Shown piece after piece: positions 15,289 through 21,409 of a stretch of 64,000 nucleotides of DNA. The position numbers and the translations under genes were made by a program. Source of the DNA: a virus. The first letter of the stretch is position 1. Each line of letters opens with the position of its first letter. The stretch is taken from IMG/VR virus record IMGVR_UViG_3300021963_000041, positions 1 to 64,000 of that record; one strand, given 5' to 3'. Under the pieces are notes generated by a model. It was not told the origin of the DNA. It ran no database searches and was given only the letters and a program-made list of their open reading frames with translations.

Positions 15289-15410
15289 AAAAAAAGGTGT
15301 AGTTGATTTTATCAGGAATCTGGGATCTGCCTCAGCAGCGCTTCACACACCATAAGAGAGTTACTAAGTGTGTACCCTTGCGACACGTCTCTCCACGTCT
15401 ATCAACCTAC
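15289..15410 (-). ncRNA. candidate structured RNA upstream of the tRNAs
   Basis: About 110 nt without a gene between 15402 and tRNA-Leu(UAG). On the minus strand GTAGGTTGAT (15401-15410) pairs with ATCAACTAC (15299-15307) over nine base pairs with one bulged G, closing the region, and a run of seven U follows. Inside are ACACAC/GTGTGT, a CTGC-TGAG-GCAG hairpin and GGAGAG/CTCTCT that could form a pseudoknot. GC content is higher than in flanking intergenic DNA. It could be an sRNA, a ribozyme-like element or a complex terminator. The stop codon of the upstream gene lies in the 5' strand of the closing stem. Confidence 0.4.
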
Positions 15411-15617
15411 GCTTTTTAGCACCTTCTTTCTTACTGACTTCTTCTTTGTAACCTTTTTCTTTGATGTTGCTCTCGGAAGATTCTTGTAAGTAATTTCAAC
15501 ACTAACGGGACCGGTCTTTGTCACTGAATAATCATATGTCCAAACTGTCTTAGCATCTTCATCTTCATAAACCCTTGTAAACTTCTCAAAGACCGGTTCT
15601 TCCCTTTTTTTAGCCAT
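15402..15617 (-). CDS. hypothetical protein with lysine-rich tail (71 aa)
   Basis: Beta-rich acidic N-terminal 50 residues (VYEDEDAKTVWTYDYSVTK), then a strongly basic tail (TSKKKVTKKKSVRKKVLK) suited to nucleic-acid binding. ATG overlaps the upstream stop (TAATG). Unknown family. Confidence 0.55.
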   Translation of the reverse strand: MAKKREEPVFEKFTRVYEDEDAKTVWTYDYSVTKTGPVSVEITYKNLPRATSKKKVTKKKSVRKKVLKSVG

Positions 15618-15769
15618 TAACGTTGCTTGTTGAATTTAGTTCGGTTTGGTTTACCAAACTTCACATCAGTCTTTGGTTTTTCCGATTTCTCACGAAACAA
15701 TCCTTTTCCAGTTGTTGCCTTCATCCACTGATCAAGACATTCGATTTTTAACTTCCAGTTACCTGCCAT
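15617..15769 (-). CDS. small basic protein (50 aa)
   Basis: ATG at 15769, TAA overlapping the next start at 15617. Basic and hydrophilic (GKGLFREKSEKPKTDVKFGKPNR). Coupled to the lysine-rich protein, with the promoter 15788-15818 upstream. No family recognised. Confidence 0.5.
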   Translation of the reverse strand: MAGNWKLKIECLDQWMKATTGKGLFREKSEKPKTDVKFGKPNRTKFNKQR

Positions 15770-15787
15770 ATGTTTGTTTTATTTCTT

Positions 15788-15818
15788 TAAATATACTACC
15801 GTTTGTTCGTTTAGACAA
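15788..15818 (-). promoter_or_regulatory. promoter for the small basic proteins
   Basis: CTGTTGT, 19 nt, TATATTTA, leader of about 18 nt to the ATG at 15769. The -33 box lies just after the stop region of the zinc-ribbon gene. Confidence 0.65.
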
Positions 15819-15821
15819 CAG

Positions 15822-16229
15822 CTATTCCTCAAAACTTTCAATGTCACCTTGGATTAGTATTGTCACATACGATGTACCATCTTCACCTACTGTAGTGTAC
15901 TCTGCATGAGCGATCTCCTCTTTACGAGTCTCCACCATCTGCTTGTAGCTCTCAATCTCCTCAGGTGCACCAAAGCTACCAACCTCATATGCATTGAAAC
16001 CTTTTGCACGGATCCTATAAGATCCATGTCCAACAAGCTCTTCTAGCTCGTACTTAGGGGTCCACTCATCACCCTCACTCTCTTTGGTATCCCAATTTGA
16101 TATGTAGAACTTACGACTGTAACCGCAATGCAAACATAAGATATGTTCTTCTCCAGTCTTATACTGGAACTCCTGGTGGGCTTCATTACCACACTTAGGA
16201 CATTCTATGTAATCTGATATTGATCCCAT
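15822..16229 (-). CDS. zinc-ribbon protein (135 aa)
   Basis: Residues 10-35 form a CPKCG...CLHCG zinc ribbon. The rest is an acidic beta/alpha region ending in a beta strand (TSYVTILIQGDIESFEE). A similar N-terminal ribbon appears in 31730-32200, so the two could be related. Function unknown; zinc ribbons of this type bind nucleic acid or protein partners. Overlaps the upstream stop by 1 nt. Confidence 0.6.
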   Translation of the reverse strand: MGSISDYIECPKCGNEAHQEFQYKTGEEHILCLHCGYSRKFYISNWDTKESEGDEWTPKYELEELVGHGSYRIRAKGFNAYEVGSFGAPEEIESYKQMVETRKEEIAHAEYTTVGEDGTSYVTILIQGDIESFEE

Positions 16230-16603
16230 TATTCTTCTTTACTTCCTGTGTTAAAGTTTTTGACGTAGTTGTAGAATTGAATGAGTGCGTTGAAGAGTTC
16301 AGCACTTGCACTATTCTTTGCAGTCTCTATATACTCCTCAACCCACTCATCGATTGGAAAACCTATATCATACAAATCATAGATTGCATGTGATACGGTT
16401 TTGTCCTTTGTAGTCTTCTTCAGATATTTAAACAACTCCTCGCTCTGACGAATACGATTATCTAGAAAAGGTACGAAGCTGAGTTTGATTGTAGCATCTG
16501 TCTCCACTCCGTAGTAGATTTTGAAATAGCCTCCAGCAACTTTATCAAAGTCGTAGACTGGTTCAATTCTAGTTATCTTTTCTTGCAGCTCGCTCATCTT
16601 CAA
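16229..16603 (-). CDS. hypothetical protein (124 aa)
   Basis: Helical, acidic C-terminal half (EEYIETAKNSASAELFNALIQFYNYVKNF). No recognised motif. A second ATG two codons in is an alternative start. Overlaps both neighbours. Confidence 0.55.
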   Translation of the reverse strand: MKMSELQEKITRIEPVYDFDKVAGGYFKIYYGVETDATIKLSFVPFLDNRIRQSEELFKYLKKTTKDKTVSHAIYDLYDIGFPIDEWVEEYIETAKNSASAELFNALIQFYNYVKNFNTGSKEE

Positions 16604-16784
16604 AAAATTTGATGGCTAACTGAATGATATGAGCTACTGAGCTATCTGGATGTTCATGCTTTATCTCTAGCAACCTATACGCTATGTATCCGGTTGGATA
16701 GGATTCACCATACTTACTGAACAATCTACTGAGTTCAGTTGTTCCAAATAACATTCGGTACGCTTCGTGTCTATCGTCAGCCAT
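16569..16784 (-). CDS. hypothetical protein (71 aa)
   Basis: Helical, charged (ELSRLFSKYGESYPTGYIAYRLLEIKHEH). Starts where the DksA-like gene stops (1-nt overlap). Unknown. Confidence 0.5.
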   Translation of the reverse strand: MADDRHEAYRMLFGTTELSRLFSKYGESYPTGYIAYRLLEIKHEHPDSSVAHIIQLAIKFFEDERAARKDN

Positions 16785-17011
16785 TACTTGTAATTGCCTT
16801 GTTGTTGTTTATACTGATTAAGTGTCTCCAAAGCTTTCGGATCACGAATTACCTCAACTTCTTGATATCCGTCATCTTCCAGATTACCAACCTGCACTAT
16901 ATTGTGACCAAACCTTGATGTGGTTGAATGCTCCACGCAAGTAGTTGCTGTTGGTAATGCTTTCAATCTTCCAGCTGGAATTTCAATTCCGCAAACTTTA
17001 CAATTCTTCAT
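16784..17011 (-). CDS. DksA/TraR-type zinc-finger protein (75 aa)
   Basis: Residues 4-30 read CKVCGIEIPAGRLKALP..TTCVEH, the C4-like zinc finger of DksA/TraR proteins (CxxCGxxIPxxRLxALPxATxCxxC) with the last Cys replaced by His. Full DksA has a coiled coil before the finger; here the finger is N-terminal and followed by 45 unrelated residues. TraR-like phage proteins bind the RNA polymerase secondary channel, but without the coiled-coil tip that role is uncertain. Promoter at 17038-17068. Confidence 0.6.
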   Translation of the reverse strand: MKNCKVCGIEIPAGRLKALPTATTCVEHSTTSRFGHNIVQVGNLEDDGYQEVEVIRDPKALETLNQYKQQQGNYK

Positions 17012-17037
17012 ATGCTCTGTGTTTTTAAATGTTAGGC

Positions 17038-17068
17038 CAAAGATACGACCATAATCTTAAATAGACAA
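17038..17068 (-). promoter_or_regulatory. promoter with perfect TAnnTTTG box
   Basis: CTGTTGT, 19 nt, TATCTTTG, the exact Bacteroidota -7 consensus, with a leader of about 26 nt to 17011. Confidence 0.75.
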
Positions 17069-17081
17069 CAGCTGTGAAAAA

Positions 17082-17423
17082 CTATTTCCATTTACCGTTC
17101 TGCACAATCTGTGCAATGATACCATAGATTGATAGGTCCTGGAAAGTGTCCTGAGTAGATTCAGTAGTCACTTTAGGGTTCTGGTTCAACAATACAAGAT
17201 TCTTCAAACGATTCATCTTATCATTCATTCGGAACCATAACCCCGTAAGTGATAACTTAACTTCCTCGGGAGTTTCTAGATTAGTGCCAACACTAATGTT
17301 TCCTTTCCCATAGTCAATCATTTTGCCTGCGAACAGATCATACTGCTCGGCAACAATACGCTCAAACTCTTGAGCGATTTCAGGGTACTTCTCCTTTAGT
17401 TCAGTGACATTCTTACTTGCCAT
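17082..17423 (-). CDS. DUF1599-like protein (113 aa)
   Basis: Pattern typical of DUF1599: a YGKGNISVG segment, LWFRMNDKMNRLKNLVLL (helix with R/D/K/R residues) and ESTQDTFQDLSIYGIIAQI at the C-terminus. Family members are small helical proteins in phages and bacteria, some linked to nucleotide or DNA modification loci. That fits a phage with a predicted 7-deazaguanine system, but the activity is unknown. Overlaps the DUF4494-like gene by 11 nt. Confidence 0.6.
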   Translation of the reverse strand: MASKNVTELKEKYPEIAQEFERIVAEQYDLFAGKMIDYGKGNISVGTNLETPEEVKLSLTGLWFRMNDKMNRLKNLVLLNQNPKVTTESTQDTFQDLSIYGIIAQIVQNGKWK

Positions 17424-17640
17424 AAACGTCAGGAGTAGTTGCTGGGTGAATAACCTCTACGATGCGAGATTGGCTTGCTGAGCTGATTTCGAAATCTGCC
17501 ATTGTGCCTTCCATGAATTTTACAACACGGGTTTCTGCTTCGGTTACTGACATTGCATCAACTAGGTAACGCTCTGTTTTAGTTTTCACCTTTCCTTTGT
17601 CATCTTCAAATTTTACTTTGACTGCTACTGTGTAGTTCAT
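17413..17640 (-). CDS. DUF4494-like protein (75 aa)
   Basis: KTERYLVDAMSVTEAETRV with an upstream basic strand is the core of DUF4494, a small family restricted mostly to Bacteroidota and their phages. Function unknown. Taxonomically informative: it supports a Bacteroidota host. Confidence 0.65.
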   Translation of the reverse strand: MNYTVAVKVKFEDDKGKVKTKTERYLVDAMSVTEAETRVVKFMEGTMADFEISSASQSRIVEVIHPATTPDVYGK

Positions 17641-17650
17641 ATTATATTGA

Positions 17651-18568
17651 TTAAATTGTTTCTACTAATATACCATTCTTTTTACGATATTCCAACAATG
17701 CTGCCTCTTTTGCTTTACATTCTAACATAATATCGATGTCATGTCCATAAGTGTCAATACACTCGTAGATGAAGTCAGCATGCGCTTGTATCTTGGCTTT
17801 AGGATCTTCTATCTGTCTCGCAGACGAATAATGGACCACCGGCTTAATGCCTTCTGGCCACGTGGAGATAGCCAACTCCAGAGCCTCAGCGTGGGATAAA
17901 TCACCAGGATGGCAACTGTGGTGGTGATAATCGAAAACAATAGGAACACCAACCATCCTATGTATGCCATGATACAAATCGTAAGTAGTGTAAAGGCTTT
18001 GCTTATCGTCATTTTCGATCGTAAGTCTTTTCTTAGTGTTCGGATCAAGTTTATCATAACTCTCGCACCAGGTTTGTAGTACAGCATTCTTATCATTGTA
18101 TGCTGCACCGACGTGAATATTAATTTTATTGTACACACTAGGCTCAAATCCCATCAGGTCAAATAACTCTGAGTGATGACGTAAGTCAATCATAGTGCGT
18201 CTAACTACATCCGGATTAGAAGATCCTAAGATGTTGAATGGTCCAGGATGGAATGTAAGTCGTTGGCCTACCTTAGTAGCGTAGTCACCAATAGCCTTAC
18301 AATACATCTTTATCTTATCGTACTGAGGGAGATCCTCATACTCGTACTCACTGCTCCATGGGAATATGTCAGAGCCAATACGGTAGAACTTGATACCGTT
18401 ACGCTCATTCCACTGAACAATTTGAAATAAATCTCGTAGGTTCTGTAATCCCAACTCCCCTACATATTCTAAGCCCAACTCAGTGAACTTAGACTTACGG
18501 CAAGTACGTCCAGCAAAGATATTCTGCTTACGTAGTTCCGTATTGATACATGCATAACCTAGATTCAT
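17651..18568 (-). CDS. uvsE: UV damage endonuclease UvsE/UVDE
   Basis: 305 residues, TIM-barrel AP-endonuclease-like enzyme that nicks 5' of UV photoproducts and abasic sites. Seen in order: GYACIN at the N-terminus, RIGSDIFPWSS, LTFHPGPFNILGSS, NIHVGAAYNDK, LTIENDD, PIVFDYHHHSCHPG and PVVHYSSAR. These contain the His/Glu/Asp ligands of the three-metal site. Length matches the family (about 300). Phages carrying it can repair UV damage without host excision repair. Leaderless promoter at 18573-18603. Confidence 0.92.
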   Translation of the reverse strand: MNLGYACINTELRKQNIFAGRTCRKSKFTELGLEYVGELGLQNLRDLFQIVQWNERNGIKFYRIGSDIFPWSSEYEYEDLPQYDKIKMYCKAIGDYATKVGQRLTFHPGPFNILGSSNPDVVRRTMIDLRHHSELFDLMGFEPSVYNKINIHVGAAYNDKNAVLQTWCESYDKLDPNTKKRLTIENDDKQSLYTTYDLYHGIHRMVGVPIVFDYHHHSCHPGDLSHAEALELAISTWPEGIKPVVHYSSARQIEDPKAKIQAHADFIYECIDTYGHDIDIMLECKAKEAALLEYRKKNGILVETI

Positions 18569-18572
18569 ACCG

Positions 18573-18603
18573 TAAAGATACGGTCTTATCTTCGATTATG
18601 CAA
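18573..18603 (-). promoter_or_regulatory. leaderless promoter of uvsE
   Basis: TTGC, 19 nt, TATCTTTA, 4 nt, ATG at 18568. The -33 element overlaps the stop of the NUC1-like gene. Confidence 0.75.
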
Positions 18604-19186
18604 CAAGATAGTCGGAAAATTTTGCTTTGGTTGGTTTGATGTTGGGAAAGTAGTACTTGTAGGTCTTCTTAGACTTCTCTAGTGTGATTATCTTATAGAA
18701 TCCAGCTGGTATTGTTGCGCCAGTTGGTAGCTTCTTTGACGTCTTATCGAATACAACAACAATCTTAACTGATACCGGTTCTGCTTTTGCCCACTCACGC
18801 TCTTGTATCTCTAACATACGCCACACACCTCTGTTTAGATATTGATCTTGTAGTGCGCAGTTTAGATAGCTGAAGGTTTGACGTAGCATTGGTGTAGTAC
18901 AATTGAAGTCTGCAGCAGGAGCCATATGACCTTTGTCATATACATTGTTAGCGTAGTCAGCATTGTCTGAAGTCTTAATGGAATCGCATGTGTAGAAGTC
19001 CATTCCTGAGCGAGATGCTGTACCAGCTGGACACTGTACTGTGTACTTTACCCATAAAGGACTTTCTAGCTTTTCGCTATACATAACTTCGTAGATAGAT
19101 GTTTTGACTTTAACTGAGTCTCTTAAAGGTTTTTGTCCAAAGACCAGTGTTGGAATTAATAACAGTAGTAATAATAGTTTTCTCAT
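18596..19186 (-). CDS. secreted DNA/RNA non-specific endonuclease (NUC1 type)
   Basis: Residues 1-18 are a signal peptide (MRKLLLLLLLIPTLVFG-Q). The catalytic motif is YDKGHMAPAAD (the DRGH family motif with K for R), followed by a metal-binding Asn/Gln segment (FSYLNCALQDQYLNRGVW) and the C-terminal beta region of Serratia/NucA-type nucleases. Predicted to be exported to the periplasm or medium, unusual for a phage-genome-degrading nuclease. It may destroy extracellular DNA, competing phage DNA during injection, or recycle nucleotides. Overlaps the ClpS-like gene by 4 nt. Confidence 0.85.
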   Translation of the reverse strand: MRKLLLLLLLIPTLVFGQKPLRDSVKVKTSIYEVMYSEKLESPLWVKYTVQCPAGTASRSGMDFYTCDSIKTSDNADYANNVYDKGHMAPAADFNCTTPMLRQTFSYLNCALQDQYLNRGVWRMLEIQEREWAKAEPVSVKIVVVFDKTSKKLPTGATIPAGFYKIITLEKSKKTYKYYFPNIKPTKAKFSDYLVA

Positions 19187-19452
19187 ATTGGTAGTAATTT
19201 AGCAGGGACTTCCTGGTCTATAAATAGTTGTAAAATTGTTCTAGCCTTCTCCATCTCAGATACTTTAAAAGTCTTAACAACATACTCACCACGATTAACT
19301 ACCATGTGAGCACAGTTGTATGATTGAGTATCCTCATAACCTAAGCAGTACTTGATCACCTCTGCTACAAGTTCTAGTTGATTGAGTTCGTGATGGTATA
19401 CGACAAGCGCTACTTGTGTAGCCTTCTTTCTTACCATTTGCCTTCTGGACAT
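19183..19452 (-). CDS. ClpS-like adaptor protein
   Basis: 89 residues following the ClpS/L7-L12 fold pattern: a strand (VALVVYHHELN) in the place of ClpS LLLHNDDYT, a helix (QLELVAEVIKYCLGYE), AHMVVNRGEYVVKTF matching MLxVHxxGxxVV, and a final helix ending PAKLLPI like the ClpS C-terminus. ClpS delivers N-degron substrates to ClpAP. The N-degron pocket residues (Asn-Asp-Asp in NDDYT) are not conserved, so the adaptor may have different specificity. Identification is by pattern, moderate. Confidence 0.55.
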   Translation of the reverse strand: MSRRQMVRKKATQVALVVYHHELNQLELVAEVIKYCLGYEDTQSYNCAHMVVNRGEYVVKTFKVSEMEKARTILQLFIDQEVPAKLLPI

Positions 19453-19862
19453 TGATCGTTTAAGCTTCGTACTTTTGCGCTAAGTGGACATCCACACTTA
19501 CCACACTTCATACCTCGAATCTGTTTTGTCTTATTGTCTACAACAACTGTATGCAATCCAGTTGACATTTGAGCAAAAGGACAGCCAGCACATATTGATG
19601 CTCTAGCTAATGCAATCTCCTCTGCTACTGGATCATCAATTAGTAGATTGGTCCAGCCATCTACAATGTGTTGCATCTTATTGAAGATTGTAGATTTTGG
19701 TATACGCTTGTTTTTCAGTTTTAAGATACCAACTTGTATGTAATAAGCTGGAACTAGAAATGGTGTCAATATGATTGCTTTTGTAATCTTGTACCACTTC
19801 TTCCTTCTTACATTTGGTAAGTGCTTACGCTCTTGTCGAGCAATCCATTCTCCAGTTTTCAT
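19431..19862 (-). CDS. Cys-rich zinc-binding protein with membrane segment (143 aa)
   Basis: Basic N-terminus, a hydrophobic segment at about 28-48 (ITKAIILTPFLVPAYYIQVGIL), then C..CP (SICAGCPF) and CGKCGCPLSAKVRS...CPEGKW. The two Cys pairs can bind zinc or an iron-sulfur cluster. A similar Cys cluster seems to recur in Bacteroidota phages, but I cannot name the family. Overlaps both neighbours by 4-22 nt. Confidence 0.6.
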   Translation of the reverse strand: MKTGEWIARQERKHLPNVRRKKWYKITKAIILTPFLVPAYYIQVGILKLKNKRIPKSTIFNKMQHIVDGWTNLLIDDPVAEEIALARASICAGCPFAQMSTGLHTVVVDNKTKQIRGMKCGKCGCPLSAKVRSLNDQCPEGKW

Positions 19863-20491
19863 ATGTCATGTAATCCTTTTAATAGTTGTTGTTTCTCTTC
19901 CTCTGTTAATAAGTCTAGTGAACTTAATGCCTGAGCATGCTCCTCACTAGTCATCATTTCATCTAGTGTATTACGATAGTCCTCAGGACGATCATATGCT
20001 GTTGTCTTGAAATCCTTTCTACTAATATCTCCAACCAATACAAAGTAGCAATTGTAGCATAGCACCTCTAAGTTCTCTCTTCGGTGATCAGTTGCATTAC
20101 CATTAAGGTGGTTTAGTATTAGTGGTGTCTTGAGATCGGTTGGTCTCTTTGTACAGTACCCACAGTGGTTACACTTCTCCTCAATGTATCCACTGATGAT
20201 CATTCTACGCAGTAGTCTGTCTTTAGGATATTGTGGATACTTTCCTAATAGGATATCATCTAACTGAAATCTTTTCTTTGATACGTGTGTCTTGGATATT
20301 CCTAATCCTGATTGGTTTAGGTGTGCTTCAAATAAGCTAATACCTTCATCGTTCTTGTATAGCTTTGCGAATCGCTTATACAATCCATAACTAACACGAA
20401 GGTACTCTGCGGCAGCTCTATTGCTGCGAGTAACCTTCATCGCTTGTTCTATTTGCGATTGTAGTAGTATTGATGTTCTTGCCTTCTTCAT
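19859..20491 (-). CDS. HNH endonuclease
   Basis: 210 residues. Zinc pair CNHCG at about 108-112, then the HNH core LILNHLNGNATDHRRENLEVLCYNCY (H, N, H positions and second Cys pair). The N-terminus has a helix-turn-helix-like stretch (NRAAAEYLRVSYGLYKRFAKLY), as in free-standing phage HNH homing endonucleases. Unlike nearly all other genes it has a strong Shine-Dalgarno sequence (AAGGAGGTT), which hints at recent acquisition. Likely a mobile nuclease rather than a packaging HNH, since no terminase gene is near. Confidence 0.85.
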   Translation of the reverse strand: MKKARTSILLQSQIEQAMKVTRSNRAAAEYLRVSYGLYKRFAKLYKNDEGISLFEAHLNQSGLGISKTHVSKKRFQLDDILLGKYPQYPKDRLLRRMIISGYIEEKCNHCGYCTKRPTDLKTPLILNHLNGNATDHRRENLEVLCYNCYFVLVGDISRKDFKTTAYDRPEDYRNTLDEMMTSEEHAQALSSLDLLTEEEKQQLLKGLHDI

Positions 20492-20493
20492 GT

Positions 20494-20502
20494 AACCTCC
20501 TT
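20494..20502 (-). promoter_or_regulatory. strong Shine-Dalgarno of the HNH gene
   Basis: AAGGAGGTT on the minus strand, 2-3 nt upstream of the ATG region at 20491. Rare in this window, where most starts have only an A/T-rich leader. Confidence 0.6.
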
Positions 20503-20505
20503 GTG

Positions 20506-20988
20506 TTATAGCTTAAGCATCAACTGCCTAGCTACAATACATTTACTATAATCTTCGATTGATATGAAGTACTCTAATGCTTGCTGCACTCCATTCTTCC
20601 AATCTGCTTTTTTTGATGTTATATATACTCCAGTACCATTAAGTTCAAACAATCTAATAGACTCTGTATTCTGAACAACTCCTTCGGCAACCGCTTGTAA
20701 GATTCTGTCATACACAAACTCACTGTTGCTCTCAAAAAACTCATCAGCCTCCTCCTCCTCTAGCACCGGAATCGATGGTATCTCTGAATACTTGAATGTG
20801 TCTACTTCTTTCTCAACATCAAGGATTTCAATATCATCTACATTATATAAGTCTGCTAGTTTCCACACCAACTCATCGCGATCCTGAATACTCTTCACAG
20901 TTTCGTTGTGAACAGTGTTTGTACCATCAAAGACCTTCACCACATACGTCTTTTTCCTTTTGCCTGCAGACAGCACTATTATCTTCAT
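20506..20988 (-). CDS. hypothetical acidic protein (160 aa)
   Basis: N-terminal beta-alpha-beta unit (MKIIVLSAGKRKKTYVVKVFDG), an acidic middle (EEEEADEFFESNSEFVYDRI) and a helical C-terminus. No known motif. Upstream lies TATTTATAT, a box also seen before 36118, 51697 and 59892. Confidence 0.55.
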   Translation of the reverse strand: MKIIVLSAGKRKKTYVVKVFDGTNTVHNETVKSIQDRDELVWKLADLYNVDDIEILDVEKEVDTFKYSEIPSIPVLEEEEADEFFESNSEFVYDRILQAVAEGVVQNTESIRLFELNGTGVYITSKKADWKNGVQQALEYFISIEDYSKCIVARQLMLKL

Positions 20989-21011
20989 AACGCTTTCTTT
21001 TATATAAATAG

Positions 21012-21167
21012 TTACCTGCTGACAACATATAGTTCTAGAAATTGTTTTAGACTGAGACGCTTGACTTGAGCAAAATGGGTTGCTGCTTTATATCTTGATA
21101 GAGCAAATACTCTGAAGATTGGCTCTTTGTGTTTGTCGGTTCTTGAGTAGTAGTGATAGTATTTCAT
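21012..21167 (-). CDS. small basic aromatic protein (51 aa)
   Basis: ATG at 21167, TAA at 21012. Tyr/His/Lys-rich (MKYYHYYSRTDKHKE) with a helical C-terminal half. It overlaps the upstream stop by 4 nt (ATGA-type coupling). No family recognised. Confidence 0.5.
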   Translation of the reverse strand: MKYYHYYSRTDKHKEPIFRVFALSRYKAATHFAQVKRLSLKQFLELYVVSR

Positions 21168-21409
21168 CTTGAATATCTTACTTGTAATTTTTGTATATCT
21201 GTTAGGAATTGCTCTAAAGTTAAAGACTTATTTGTGTCAGTCTTTACTCTAGCAATAACTAGTAGTTCTGGATTACTATCGATGATTGACATAAGCGTTT
21301 TTAAAGCTTGACCTCCCCAAAAAACTCCAAATGAAGATTCTCCTAATAGGTTTGCTTCATTAAGAGCATCTTGCTCTGTATCACCTGGCATTAGTAAGAA
21401 GTACTGCAT
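21164..21409 (-). CDS. hypothetical protein (81 aa)
   Basis: Alternating helix and strand; contains FGVFWGGQALKTLMSIID. It overlaps the glycosyltransferase stop by 1 nt and is therefore the last translated member of the glycan cassette, but no enzymatic motif is seen. Confidence 0.55.
   Translation of the reverse strand: MQYFLLMPGDTEQDALNEANLLGESSFGVFWGGQALKTLMSIIDSNPELLVIARVKTDTNKSLTLEQFLTDIQKLQVRYSR

Noticed and set aside
15299-15410. Hammerhead ribozyme, tmRNA or RNase P RNA in the gap next to the tRNAs
   Set aside because: The conserved CTGATGA/GAAAC core of hammerheads and the tRNA-like or GAGGAAAGTC features are not present; only a general structured-RNA call is kept.
17809-18147. Minus-strand frame of 112 codons inside uvsE
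   Set aside because: It is out of frame within the clearly homologous UV endonuclease and reads as a hydrophobic/basic shadow.
21001-21012. T4-type late promoters (TATAAATA)
   Set aside because: The word occurs on the plus strand only (TATTTATA on the coding strand) at 21001, 36120, 40590, 51700 and 59910, so the orientation is wrong for the minus-strand genes. It may still be an unrelated regulatory box.
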